Positions 22,686-33,183 are shown, numbered from the stretch's first letter. The stretch: 64,000 nucleotides of DNA from Meconema thalassinum (GCA_946902985.2 OX336392.1:20806716-20870715); one strand, 5' to 3'. The notes: generated by a model not told the origin, from the letters alone. Numbers and translations: made by a program.

Positions 22686-23459
22686 GTGCGCGCACATACA
22701 AAAAATATTACTATTTCAACCCCCGGGTAAGGGTAGTTTTTATTTTCGAGTGGATATGGCCCCGTCCATAGAAAAGGAGAGTTCACCACGAGTCCTACGA
22801 CACCCCATATGTTTAAATCCGATTATTGGTTAGCGAGATAGTAAAAAGCCGATGACCTATTAGTTTTTTGGCTTTCTTTAAATACATATTAAAACACTCA
22901 TTTATAAATCATTATTTAAAAAGCCCGCTCTTTTACAAAAACCGCCAAGTTCGTAGGTATACAAAAATAAATTACTATTTCATCCCCCGGGTAAGAGTAG
23001 TTTTTATTTTGGAATGAATATACCCCTTCGATAGAAAAAGAGAGTTCACCACGAGTCCTACGACACCTCATACGTTTAAATCCGATTATTGGTTAGCGAG
23101 ATAGTAAAAAGCCAATGACCTATTAGTTTTTTGGTTTATTTCAATACATATTAAAAAACTCATTTATAAATCATCATTTAAAAAGCCCGCTCTTTTACAA
23201 AAACCGCCAAGTTCGTAGGTATACAAAAATAAATTACTATTTCATCCCCCCGGGTAAGGGTAGTTTTTATTTTGGGGTGAATATACCCCTTCGATAGAAA
23301 AAGAGAGTTCACCACGAGTCCTACGACACCTCATACGTTTAAATCCGATTATTGGTTAGCGAGATAGTAAAAAGCCGAGGACCTATTAGTTTTTTTGGTT
23401 TATTTCAATACATATTAAAAAACTCATTTATATATCATCATTTAAAAAGCCCGCCCTTT
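22686..23459. repeat. 263-bp tandem repeats, right arm
   Basis: Inverse complement of the left-arm array, with the same copy number and the same order of diverged and similar units. Confidence 0.9.
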
Positions 23460-23910
23460 TACAACATCCCCAAGTGCGCAGGCGTACAAAAAAAACATTC
23501 ATCGCCATAATGTCAAAAAACACATGTTTACCCAAATGCCGTTTCCCAATTCCATCCATTTTTTAAAAATAACCTCACCATCATCTAGAGCGGAAAAAAT
23601 ACCATCTAAACGACCCCTCACTCGACCCTACTCCTCCCCCACCACCTAACCCTTTCCCAACATAGCCATACATATTCAAGCACGAGCGCGACTTCAGGAA
23701 ACCAACACTACCCCACTACTCGCGAATGACCTTTTAGTTTTGGTCTTTTAATCAAATAAAGAGGCTATAGGAAAGTAGGGGGCATTACTAGCAGTGCTAG
23801 GACACCCTGTATGTTCTAATCCCATGTTTGGTTAGCGAGATATCAAGTTCGGGGCAAATACGAGGGTGGCTCAATAAGAAGTGGTGCAGCTCCCCCCTTA
23901 CCACACTACT

Positions 23911-23916
23911 AAGAAA
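23911..23916. repeat. Target site duplication AAGAAA, right copy
   Basis: Direct repeat of 5010-5015, immediately after the palindrome's final T at 23910. Confidence 0.85.
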
Positions 23917-23990
23917 ATTTCGATTTAAGGAAGGAGAATGATGAAATAAAGGAACGGGTAGGGATAGACCACACCCGTAAAGAAGAATGA
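23917..23990 (+). pseudogene. pol: Gypsy-1 pol C-terminal tail, severed
   Basis: If the palindrome and one AAGAAA copy are set aside, the pol frame ending at 5015 continues in phase here for about 24 codons, mostly charged, to a TGA ending at 23990. The two pieces of pol are thus one gene split by the insertion. Confidence 0.8.
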
Positions 23991-24245
23991 GGTTTCGGAA
24001 ACCTGAAGTCCAGACAAATAAAAAGAAGAAAGAAAGGGTAGGGACAGAGCGTACCCAACCGACACAATTACCGGATATGACTTAAAGAGATGAAAGAAAT
24101 CAAATTATCGTGGGATTTTTAAGGATGAAAAATCAGAAGGTACGGATAACGTTATGATGGCTTCGACAGTTAAAAAGGAAAAATAAGATTCTTTTTGGAT
24201 AATTAAAATACATTTCCTCAAAATTTTTCGAAAATTTATTTACCT

Positions 24246-24259
24246 AAGGAGGGGAGAGA
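24246..24259 (+). promoter_or_regulatory. Polypurine tract of Gypsy-1
   Basis: AAGGAGGGGAGAGA is an unbroken 14-base purine run directly before TGAACCC, the kind of site that primes plus-strand synthesis at the 5' edge of a 3' LTR. The neighbouring Gypsy-3 LTR also begins TGAACCC. Confidence 0.75.
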
Positions 24260-25552
24260 TGAACCCATGTACCATAGGCTTCAAAGGGAGTCGAATCCAT
24301 GTATTTTGAGAAAGGAATGAAAGAAGCATACAGTCTCTAAGGGAACGGAGAGAGATTTCAAGCCTGGATTCTAGCCTAACATTGTGCAAACGCTAGGGCC
24401 AGGTGTTCATAAGATGAGCTCATGCCTCTTGACATTTATAAGGAGCCAGTCATGGATATTATTAGAACGAGTGGAAAGTTTGGACTGTAAGACGAAGAAG
24501 CTTGACTCGGAAATTGCTCTTATGTTGCAGGAAAATGTCAACCCCGCTGCTGAGTCAGAACAGGAATAATTAAATTTAACCCGTTTACGAGTATAAAAAT
24601 AAGTAAACAGATACAGTACGGTGAATCATTTTGGATTAGAGATTTTTGTGTAAAGAAAAACCTTGTAATAATTGTACAGGAAAAAACTGCAAACGCAAGT
24701 ATACGTCATTGGGGATTCACCGGGACCCAAGGAGTGGGAGAATTAAAAATGAACAGCACCACCCACACAGTTGAGGACGAGAAATTAATTAATATCTCGA
24801 AAATGCACGATCGATTTCCATGCACAGGAAGATTATTTTACGTTTGGAAGACGAGCTTTCTGGAGATATGATTTTTATAATAATTGTGCAACAATTACTT
24901 CAAAAGTTGGTCACGAAAAGGACTAGGATTTTATCTTTTTGTGACTGAAAGGTATAAAACTCCTGGCCTCACCAAGCCAATCATGCAGTCATTTCGACAG
25001 CCCGTGAGGGGGCGTTACTCTGTATCACGCCGGAAGAACAGTATTCAAGAGCCCGACGGGGGGCGTCACGACGCATCATGCAGTCTACGAGCATTCCGTG
25101 AGCGGAGGTGCTGCACCACATCGTATATGCAGTATTCAAGAGCCCGTGAGGGGAACGTAACGCTGTATCAGACATCGAAGGCAGTTAACCAGTACTCCTT
25201 GAGGGGAGAAACGCTTTATTACACCGCAGAATTAATATCCGACAGCCACGGGCGTCGAAGTATCAGTAACTTGCGTGCCTCCGGAAGGAGTTGCAAAGAA
25301 GAAGTATTAAAGTATCGCCGTGTTAAAAAAATAGGAAAATCCTAGTTACAGGATTTAGGTCCGACAGGGCAAAAGTTACCGTAAAAGTTCCAAAAATACA
25401 GTCAAAGCAGGCTGTGAACTTAAGATACAGGCGATAGGTCTTTCAGTAAACGACCAAAAGTATCATAACGTACGGAAGTACCAGAACAGCGAGTTAAACA
25501 GTTTATAAATTTTAAAGAACCCAAACAGGGAAAAACTGAGTAAGGTTCGCAA
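24260..25552 (+). repeat. Gypsy-1 3' LTR, first part
   Basis: The LTR starts TGAACCCATG after the polypurine tract and is interrupted at 25553 by Gypsy-2. At about 24988-25240 there are around five degenerate direct repeats of roughly 48 bp sharing AGTATTCAAGAGCCCG and GTGAGGGG, typical of repeated U3 regulatory blocks. The 153-codon frame crossing this stretch is probably fortuitous. The downstream end of the LTR is not resolved. Confidence 0.6.
25549..25552. repeat. GCAA target duplication of Gypsy-2, left
   Basis: GCAA precedes the left LTR and recurs at 34738-34741 directly after the right LTR. Confidence 0.85.
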
Positions 25553-26920
25553 TGTAATGGTTTCGCTAGCCCACACTGTTGGGAGAAATGTAACTGTTTA
25601 CCTTTGCCTAAGCTATGTTGTTTTAATGGGCGCCAAGACCTCAATGCAATGTTGAAATCTAAATTTGTATTTAACAACGTCTAGCTCTGGCAGAACACAT
25701 TCAAGACTCTATTCACTCAGATCGTGGTATGATTTGATCATTAACCCAACAAACAATTGTATCAGGAGAAGGAATTGGTCTATATCTAATGCTACCTACT
25801 GAAAGCAAAGATTGCATTGTAAAAGAAATGAATTTATTATATAAAACAAGTATAGCAAAATTAATAATAATAATAAGTTTAAAATTTAAATTGGAGCGTT
25901 GTGATTTGAATATTACCGATAGAAAATTACGTGAAAACGGAGTCTGATAAATTGATTTTACTCTTATTTCCAAGCTATGAAGTTACTGAAATATGAAATA
26001 TAAAACAAAGAAAATGAGAGATTGCGTATTTCTGCGTCATGTGCGCTTACCATTGGAAATTGCCAAAGCATCTCCCTCGTTCTTGATGATGCTGTGTGCT
26101 TCCCACTGTCTCCTGGACGTCGTCATCTCCGTCGAAATTTGATGATATCCTGGTAGATTATATAATTCTATGGTCCGTACCTCGGACCCAAACTCGCGTA
26201 AAACCGCACTGGTTACGTTTTACAAAAGTTCGTTGCTAACTCCACTGAACATCGGAGCGACACGCACTTGCGACCGTACACCGCAAGTTCTACACAGATA
26301 GTCGCTAACTCCACCGAACATCGGAGCCACTCGCACGCGCATCCATACTCGTCAAGTACTATACAGATTGTTCTCGTCTCACGGCGCGTCGAACGATATA
26401 TTCACCTGTCGGCTCCCCCACTCTTCAGTCCCAACTAGCTTACGTCGTCTCCCCTGATTGGCTGAACCACCACGCGATCTTCTCCTCCTCCGGGTCATTA
26501 CACTCGGCGACAGGGTTCCGTTTCAACAATTCGCCTCTTCTAGACCTTGCGACCCAAGATTGCGTCATGCTCCTCGACAAGATTCAGCGTGTATTAGAAT
26601 TCCCAGTGAGTCATGTCTCTCAAATACCCTAACTGACAAAAACTCCGTAAAATTCCGTAATCAGATAATTTTCTATGATATCGTCGTTCGTAATAATTTG
26701 CTGGATAGGGTTTTCTAAGACATAGAAAACCTATCTGAATGCTAATAATTTTTATAAAATGCTCCGAAAATACCTTAATAATAATTACAATAAATTAATA
26801 ATAATAATAAATTACCATGAAAAATTGTCTTGGCAGAACAATTTGCCGCGTAAATAAATATAGAATGGCTTCCTACTGACTTATGCCAGCTGCATAAAAC
26901 CCCTCGAAAAACACGTTACA
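25553..26920 (-). repeat. Gypsy-2 3' LTR
   Basis: Direct repeat of 33370-34737 with TG...CA ends. It contains two ~69-bp internal repeats (GCTAACTCCACTGAACATCG at 26235 and a near copy at 26304) and (TAA)n tracts. No strong polypurine run lies next to its upstream edge (26921 onward); the best is GAGGCGAATA on the minus strand. Confidence 0.95.
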
Positions 26921-27992
26921 TATTCGCCTCGGATCATCGGATGATTTACCGTGACGACGGTCCATTATCCGATTATCCCAGACACGTTAATAAACCCCAT
27001 CCAAAATACATATTACATAAACGAAATCACCCTAAATTACAGATATATACACTCATATTTTTTTTTCACGCACTTTGCGTCAAAGTTTGTTGTCACTATG
27101 GATTGCACTTTGCAACCAGTCCAATGTTTCTCATATAAAATAGTGTTCCACGGATATTTCCGCCTCTCAAATTCCTCTATGTTGGAGAAATAGACATAAT
27201 AAATGTGTGAGCACTATGTATTTATGATGCCATATCACACGCATTGAAGGTGTTCTGATATATTTATATCACCATAGAACTCCCTAATTTCACTGGAGGT
27301 CCCCTCCTTATGGTGACATTTAATTCCACTTATCACTGAGCACACGATCACACTATTGTGGCAGCGCCTCGTGACCATAATACTTAATCTCTCTTTAAAG
27401 TAGATTAAATTAATATTGACTTCTGAAAAAAAAAACAGTAAATGCGCATTACATATAACACCAAATATTTCTGTGCCGTAATCGCCCTGTCTTCTTAAGT
27501 TCCCGTAGACCATATTCTACTTAATACTAGTTCTCAACACAGACCATTTCTCCTCACCCAAATAATACCATTGTACAAATTATCTTAAATTACACACTTA
27601 CAAATCTTACATGGCGAGGCCGTAAACAGAAATCACGTGTGCTGATATGTATGAGTTTCATGAAGGACTGTCTCGCATTCTGATGGCCCATCTTTTATCT
27701 CGTGGACGCCTTAAGCTAACAAGCCCTATTCAAGCGCTCCCCCATCTCTTGGAGATAAATGGGAACCCATCAGCGCTGCCAAAAATGGCCTTGGTGCATC
27801 GAGACAATTTAGTGCTCAACAGCATCCGACAATCCCGTCATATTTCCCTGTACCTTAAAAACTCTCATTTACTTACATACTACCCCCCTGTGTGACTTCT
27901 GATACGCCTGCCTGGAAGACCATCTCCTCCCACGCACCAAATACCACACTTACTCATTTGATAGGCTGGCTCGCCAGCTAAACACACTCACT
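26921..27992. other. Gypsy-2 3' untranslated region
   Basis: About 1.07 kb between the integrase stop and the 3' LTR. No domain-bearing frame and no env-like gene on either strand. Confidence 0.6.
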
Positions 27993-28790
27993 TTATGACA
28001 CATATTTTCGTAGACTATGTATATTATACGTCCCGTATAATCTATTTCCCTCACTATTCTCCAGCACATATGCTGTTTTCCCAATACGTTTGGAAACTAT
28101 AAATGGGCCCTCGTAGAGATAAAAGAACTTGGACATGACTTTCTCTAGCTTATTTGACTGTTTCGGCACTCTAAGTAAGACTCTGTCTCCCGGCTCGAAT
28201 AGGTCAAATTTAGTTTCTTTTTGTTGGCGAATTCTCTTTTGTGCTGACTTAGATAAATTCTGTTTCGCCAACTGGACAGTGTAATCCATCCCCGGTTGCT
28301 TACCCTCATTTAATCCCAACACCCTCGCTAGTTCATTTTGTGGTCTTTTTCCGAAGTGAACTTCGTATGGCGTCAATTTCGTGCTCTCATGCTGGACAGA
28401 ATTCAGCCAAGTCTCGACCTTGGGAAGATGTCCAACCCAGGCCGCATGCTTGTCATGCACTAGAGTCCGAAAAAGACGAGCCACTTCCCTTAATGGACGC
28501 TCTGCAGAATTACCCTGAGGGTACCTTACAGAGGAATGAACGTGTGTTATACCAGCTTCCTGCATACTGGTTCTCCATTTCTTTGCAGTAAACTGTGGTC
28601 CACTGTCAGATAGTATCCTGAGAGGAATACCAAACTCAGGTACATACTTATTAATGATCAGACGGCTACACGCTAGTCCCGTGGCTTTCCTTAGCGGATA
28701 TAGCTTGACATACTTACTAAAAGCGTCAATAACTATAAAAATGTACTCGTAGCCGTACTGTCCTTTAATGATCGGGCCAAATAAATCCAC
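27993..28790 (-). CDS. pol: Gypsy-2 integrase core and C-terminal domain
   Basis: The frame begins at the first catalytic aspartate (MDLFGPIIKG) and continues with the second in ILSDSGPQF and the glutamate of NSAERPLRE, completing the D,D-35-E triad that inserts the cDNA. The C-terminal part (FEPGDRVLLRVPK ... GPFIVSKRIGKTAYVL) is a GPY/F-type domain seen in Gypsy integrases. It is in a different frame from the preceding RT/RNase H frame; the break lies at about 28800-28830, just upstream. Either a recent one-base lesion or a sequence error is likely. Confidence 0.9.
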   Translation of the reverse strand: MDLFGPIIKGQYGYEYIFIVIDAFSKYVKLYPLRKATGLACSRLIINKYVPEFGIPLRILSDSGPQFTAKKWRTSMQEAGITHVHSSVRYPQGNSAERPLREVARLFRTLVHDKHAAWVGHLPKVETWLNSVQHESTKLTPYEVHFGKRPQNELARVLGLNEGKQPGMDYTVQLAKQNLSKSAQKRIRQQKETKFDLFEPGDRVLLRVPKQSNKLEKVMSKFFYLYEGPFIVSKRIGKTAYVLENSEGNRLYGTYNIHSLRKYVS

Positions 28791-31252
28791 ACACAGTAGT
28801 TCGCCGGGACTACTGGTGAGACTGCAGATCTCTCCCCCACTAAATATTTAACTGGATATTTACTCCTTTGACAGGTGTCACACTTAGCTAAAATCCTCCT
28901 AACGTCCCTACCCATTTTACTCCAAATGAAGTCACGACCAATTTCATAGAAGACCTTGGCAGCACCAAAGTGTCCTAATTCCCTATGAATGAACCAAATT
29001 AGCTCCTCCCGCAAAGTGGCAGGAACACATATTGCCCACCGATTATTCCTACATTTCCTTGCAAGAAGCCCATCCTGCATCTTGTACGTGAACCGTCCCA
29101 CTTTCACATACTCTTCTTCACCTATTTCCAACCTAGCCAGTGGCTCCTTTAACTTAACGTCATCACGTTGCTCCACTAGCATATTTCTCAGTGTCTGTAA
29201 CGATGCCCTGTTGCTACTGTCCACACATGCACATATTAAAATACCATCCTCTGCTTTAACCACAGGATAATCCCTACATAAATTAGTGTCCCTCGATAGC
29301 ATGTCTGCAAGAATGTTATCTTTACCTTTAATATATTTTACTGTGAATTCGTATTCCTGCAGAGCAAGAATCCACCTACTAACTCTGTTAGAACTGAGTT
29401 TACAAGTCCTCATATACAGTAATGCATGGTGATCTGTGTGGATCTCAAATTTCCCCCCTACTAAATACATTCTAAATTTCCCTAAACTGAAAACAATACC
29501 TAAAAGCTCTAACTCAGTAATCGTGTATCTTTTCTCTGCTGCTGTCAGTCCTCGCGAGGCTAAAGATACAATGCACAGATTACCCTCATCATCTTTCTGA
29601 CATAATACTCCAGCAATGCCTATATGTGAAGCATCTGTCATAACCACATATTCCTTATCTTTTAACGGATATTTCAGCACTACAGCGTTCTCAAAACCTT
29701 CCTTCAGCGCTCTAAAAGCCTGATCATGCTTAGACTCCCATCTCCACCGAGTCCCACTTTTAAGCAATTCCCTGAATGGTTCTACCAACCCTGAGTATTT
29801 AAGAACGAACCTCCTGAAAAAGTTGCAAATTCCCAGGTAAGTTTTTAACTGTTTAACATTCTGTGGCACCTCTGCGTTAAGTATCTTATTAACCCTACTT
29901 TCTTCTGGTGTTAAACCTCTACTCGACACTCTATGACCTAAAAATGTCACTTCTGACTGACAGAATGACGACTTAGACAGCTTCAAAGTGAACCCTGCCT
30001 GATCTAACTTCTGAAAAACTATATTTAAATGACGTAGATGCTCCTCAAAACTGCGTGAACTAATTACCATATCATCTATGTAAATGGTTACAAACTCTCC
30101 TGTGTCATCCCCTAATGCGATGTTTAAAGCCCTAATTAAAGCTGCTGAACTACTCTTTAACCCATAAGGTGTTCTACAAAATTGATAAAGGTTATATTTA
30201 TGACTAAAAGCTGTAAATGGTCTATCTTCGTACATAAGTGGCACTTGCCAAAAACTGGAACTCAAATCTACACAAGTGAAATACTTCTTCCCCTCAAATG
30301 TTTGCATTAATTCCTCTATTGACATAGATTTCAGCTGATCTGAACTAATTCTACTGTTAACCAAACGAGCGTCTAAACAAATACGAACAGTGCCGTCGGT
30401 CTTGGGTACCGTGATCAAAGAATTAACATATGGACTGTTAGAGTGCTCAATAATCCCATCTTCAAGCATCTGATTAATTTGTGCCTCAACTGCACTCTGA
30501 TAAGCGAAAGGTACAGGATATCTATGTCCTGTGAATACTGACCTATCAATAACGTTCAATGAATGTGTATAGCAATTGGCCATACCAATGCGATCCTCAA
30601 AAACTCTCCTATTACACCATAACACATCATAGAGCCGAACACACTGTATATCCTCTATATTTCCCTGAAATGCAGCCTCACGTAACGAGTCCTCTAGACT
30701 TCCGTTCGTAATCACACTGCCCACAAAACATGGAGAACCCCGCTCTACGGCTGGCGATATCTCATTTAAAGTACAAATCACACCTACAATACTACTTCTC
30801 TGAATATGGTCATTGAACGCTACTTCTACTTCAGAATCTCCCCATTTAAATTTCAAACTCCCTACATCATAACATAAGTTACCAGACACTCTACTTAGCC
30901 ACTCTGAACCCAAGATAACACTGAATACTAAATTTGGAATTACAAGGCAAATCTGCTTCTCTACATGATTATTAATTTTAATGTCTACTAAAACTTGCTT
31001 AGAAATTACTTTAGACCTCTTCCCAACAGCTGTGATAACAAAAGTGCTTTTAATTGGCATCTCCTCAAAATTTACTCCAGTTCCTTTCATTTTATCATAA
31101 AATGCACTACTTATGCAACTCTTCATACAACCACTATCAATTAAAACATCTGTGTACGCCTCGGACACGTTAAATTTAACTATGGGGCTCTTACTAACCA
31201 CTTCCTGAATAATACCTTCATCATTTAGTTCATGTAATAATTCATTTCTCAC
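28733..31252 (-). CDS. pol: Gypsy-2 pol: protease, RT, RNase H, integrase zinc finger
   Basis: 839 codons. Aspartic protease with VLIDSGCMKS near residue 36; reverse transcriptase from about residue 240, with TVRICLDARLVNSR and the catalytic YIDDMVISS near residue 395; RNase H beginning VVMTDASHIG near 540 with TDHHALLY later; integrase HHCC finger HRELGHFG ... CDTCQRSK near 770-805. The last ~25 residues are out of frame with the integrase core. The gag frame ends 66 bp upstream in a different frame, so pol would need frameshifting or reinitiation. Confidence 0.93.
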   Translation of the reverse strand: MRNELLHELNDEGIIQEVVSKSPIVKFNVSEAYTDVLIDSGCMKSCISSAFYDKMKGTGVNFEEMPIKSTFVITAVGKRSKVISKQVLVDIKINNHVEKQICLVIPNLVFSVILGSEWLSRVSGNLCYDVGSLKFKWGDSEVEVAFNDHIQRSSIVGVICTLNEISPAVERGSPCFVGSVITNGSLEDSLREAAFQGNIEDIQCVRLYDVLWCNRRVFEDRIGMANCYTHSLNVIDRSVFTGHRYPVPFAYQSAVEAQINQMLEDGIIEHSNSPYVNSLITVPKTDGTVRICLDARLVNSRISSDQLKSMSIEELMQTFEGKKYFTCVDLSSSFWQVPLMYEDRPFTAFSHKYNLYQFCRTPYGLKSSSAALIRALNIALGDDTGEFVTIYIDDMVISSRSFEEHLRHLNIVFQKLDQAGFTLKLSKSSFCQSEVTFLGHRVSSRGLTPEESRVNKILNAEVPQNVKQLKTYLGICNFFRRFVLKYSGLVEPFRELLKSGTRWRWESKHDQAFRALKEGFENAVVLKYPLKDKEYVVMTDASHIGIAGVLCQKDDEGNLCIVSLASRGLTAAEKRYTITELELLGIVFSLGKFRMYLVGGKFEIHTDHHALLYMRTCKLSSNRVSRWILALQEYEFTVKYIKGKDNILADMLSRDTNLCRDYPVVKAEDGILICACVDSSNRASLQTLRNMLVEQRDDVKLKEPLARLEIGEEEYVKVGRFTYKMQDGLLARKCRNNRWAICVPATLREELIWFIHRELGHFGAAKVFYEIGRDFIWSKMGRDVRRILAKCDTCQRSKYPVKYLVGERSAVSPVVPANYCVWIYLARSLKDSTATSTFL

Positions 31253-31317
31253 ATTTAGGTCATAGGGTTCCTGTATAATTGTATGGACAGGGCATGCTAC
31301 AGACTGAGATTCTGACC

Positions 31318-33183
31318 TTACTTCGCAGCCTGGTTCGCGTTTAAAGAACCGCTACAGCTGGCCGTAGTACTAGTTACTACTGCACTGGTCTGGTTGTTCT
31401 GAGTTGTGTTGTCATTGTTTGGCTGTATATTACTACCACTAGGCTGTCCTCTTCCTTGACCCCTATTCTGGTTGTAATTATTGTCGTTATAATTCCTCCC
31501 TTGATTTCCCCTGAAATCATTGTTTCTCCCTTGATTTCCCCTGAAATCATTGTTCCTCCCTTGATACTGATTACCATAGCCATTTCCTCTGTTCTGATTT
31601 AGCTGATTATTGTTATTTCTATTTTGAGCATTGGCCCCTTCGCCACCGTTCCCTTGAACTTCCTGATGCCTGGCTTCGTTAGGTCTATTATTATTATTAC
31701 CCTGGTTCCTATTGAAATTGTCCTCATAACCCCCTCTCCCTAGTGCATCAAATGTGCTTAACAAATTTTCTACTTGTGATATAGTCTTTACATTCTGGAT
31801 ACAAGCAGCCTCCTTGATCCTATAGGGAAAGTGCCTAAGTAGCAACCTTACCACATCACTTTCCTCCTTCAAGCCATCCAGATATTTACACACTAATACC
31901 TGCCCTAAAAAGTATTCGGTCATGGTGGAGCTTCCTTTAGTGTTATATTTACCACACACTACTCCCTCACGATACTGCGACTGAATAACCTCATTCCAGA
32001 ACTTTTCACAGAATTTCATTTTAAAATCATTCATATCAGTAAACTTGTCTCTGTAGACAGCAAACCAATTCCTCGTTTCCCCCACAAACACTTGTTCTAA
32101 ATTTTCAACTACCTGGCACCACTCAATACTACCATTTTCCAACCTCTCCCCGAATTTATTTTCTATAGTGTTCATGAACTCCATTGGGCACCCCTGTCGA
32201 TTGCTGAACTTACCCAGTTCTACCTCCCTGTGTGTGCTATTCACAAAAACTGGTCTATTCTGACTATTTTCTTGCCTGATCCTAGCTTTTAATTTTAATT
32301 CTAATTCTGCGATTTTCTCCTCAGCCTTCCTCTCAATACTGTTTACTGTTAATTTAATGTTTCCTTCTGATTCTTCTACTTTATCATATAGCTTTGCTTG
32401 TTTCTCCTCAATCTTGCTAATGCTCTCTCTATTACTCTCTCTTAAATCATTTACTTCTGCAACTATTTGTGAGTGGACTTTCTCAATTCTACCCCCCAGC
32501 TGTTCCTTAACCTCTTTAGTAGCTACCTGAATTTTGTCAATTTCTCCCCCCAATTGCTTTTTGACCTGCTGTGTTTCCAGTTGCACTAGTTCTTTTAAAT
32601 TTTCAGCCTGTGTACTGATTCTAATTTCCAACTCCTCCTGTACTTTTCCTAATTTTCTGTCTACATCTGCAATAATCTCTTTAGCCTTTTCTTCCATCAT
32701 CCCCCTTATTTCACCTCTAATCAGTTCGAATTTGTCACTCATTTCCCTACTGTTTTGTTCTAATTTAGCATTTAAAGTTTCAGTACTCTCTCTATTTTCC
32801 TTACTGTTTTGTTCTAATCTGGCGTTTAAAGTTTCATTATTCTCTCTATTTTCCCTAGTGTTTTGTTCTAATTTAGCATTGTTTTGTTCCAGTTTTGCGT
32901 TTAAAGCGTCTGTACTTTCTTTATTTTCCCTACTGTTTTGTTCTAATTTTGCATTATTCTGTTCTAATTTTGCATTTAAGGCATCACTACTAACTTTGTT
33001 CTGATACATGAACTCGAGAAGTAAAGTTTTTAATTCTGGTTGGCCTCCTACACTCCCTGTTTCAGTATCGGGATTTACCTCCGCTACCCCGGTACTACCA
33101 TCACTCGACATACTGCTCGTATCATCACTCTCCCGTTGATGACCACTACGTAACCTCATCTGTCTTTCTTTCTCATCCCCCAT
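31318..33183 (-). CDS. gag: Gypsy-2 gag
   Basis: 621 residues from MGDEKERQMRLRSGHQ; an upstream ATG at 33255 adds a hydrophobic 24-residue stretch that looks like leader read-through. Residues about 60-160 are repeated LNAKLEQNNAKLEQN units with heptad spacing, predicting a long coiled coil, and a further helical region follows. The capsid region (CQVVENLEQVFVGETRNW ... FKMKFCEKFWNE) is around residues 350-450. The C-terminus is N/R/G-rich with RGNQGRNNDF repeats, likely RNA-binding. No CCHC knuckle is seen. Confidence 0.9.
   Translation of the reverse strand: MGDEKERQMRLRSGHQRESDDTSSMSSDGSTGVAEVNPDTETGSVGGQPELKTLLLEFMYQNKVSSDALNAKLEQNNAKLEQNSRENKESTDALNAKLEQNNAKLEQNTRENRENNETLNARLEQNSKENRESTETLNAKLEQNSREMSDKFELIRGEIRGMMEEKAKEIIADVDRKLGKVQEELEIRISTQAENLKELVQLETQQVKKQLGGEIDKIQVATKEVKEQLGGRIEKVHSQIVAEVNDLRESNRESISKIEEKQAKLYDKVEESEGNIKLTVNSIERKAEEKIAELELKLKARIRQENSQNRPVFVNSTHREVELGKFSNRQGCPMEFMNTIENKFGERLENGSIEWCQVVENLEQVFVGETRNWFAVYRDKFTDMNDFKMKFCEKFWNEVIQSQYREGVVCGKYNTKGSSTMTEYFLGQVLVCKYLDGLKEESDVVRLLLRHFPYRIKEAACIQNVKTISQVENLLSTFDALGRGGYEDNFNRNQGNNNNRPNEARHQEVQGNGGEGANAQNRNNNNQLNQNRGNGYGNQYQGRNNDFRGNQGRNNDFRGNQGRNYNDNNYNQNRGQGRGQPSGSNIQPNNDNTTQNNQTSAVVTSTTASCSGSLNANQAAK

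Larger units (their letters stand above)
5016..23910. mobile_element. Giant palindromic transposable element (18.9 kb), Polinton-like ends
   Basis: The stretch is one inverted repeat: left arm 5016-14439, loop 14440-14463, right arm 14464-23910. Ends are AGTAGTGTGGTAAGG and its exact complement, flanked by the 6-bp duplication AAGAAA, and the insertion splits the Gypsy-1 pol frame cleanly. Polinton/Maverick elements are known for 6-bp duplications, 5'-AG ends and 15-20 kb length, all of which fit. However, no DNA polymerase B, retrovirus-like integrase, packaging ATPase, protease or capsid gene is visible in either arm, and the inverted repeats occupy the whole element. It is therefore a non-autonomous or foldback element whose class is inferred from its ends only. 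Cargo in each arm: SINE, tRNA-Leu, FLYWCH gene, telomeric and other tandem repeats. Confidence 0.85.
14464..23910. repeat. Palindrome right arm (9447 bp)
   Basis: This is the inverse complement of 5016-14439. It is 23 nt longer overall; most of that is a ~18-nt stretch at about 16820-16837 (around AATGATAAACAAAAAG) missing from the left arm. The FLYWCH gene is unbroken in this arm and frameshifted in the other. Confidence 0.95.

Noticed and set aside
5016..23910. Palindrome as a plain sequencing foldback artefact
   Set aside because: Not fully excluded, but arm-specific indels and substitutions, matched termini, and a clean 6-bp duplication with restored pol frame all point to a real insertion.
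24884..25345. A 153-codon gene upstream of Gypsy-2
   Set aside because: It lies over degenerate LTR repeats, has no recognisable domain and contains repeat-derived residues.
32534..33004. A 156-codon serine/phenylalanine/leucine-rich frame opposite Gypsy-2 gag
   Set aside because: It is the antisense shadow of the repetitive coiled-coil coding region.
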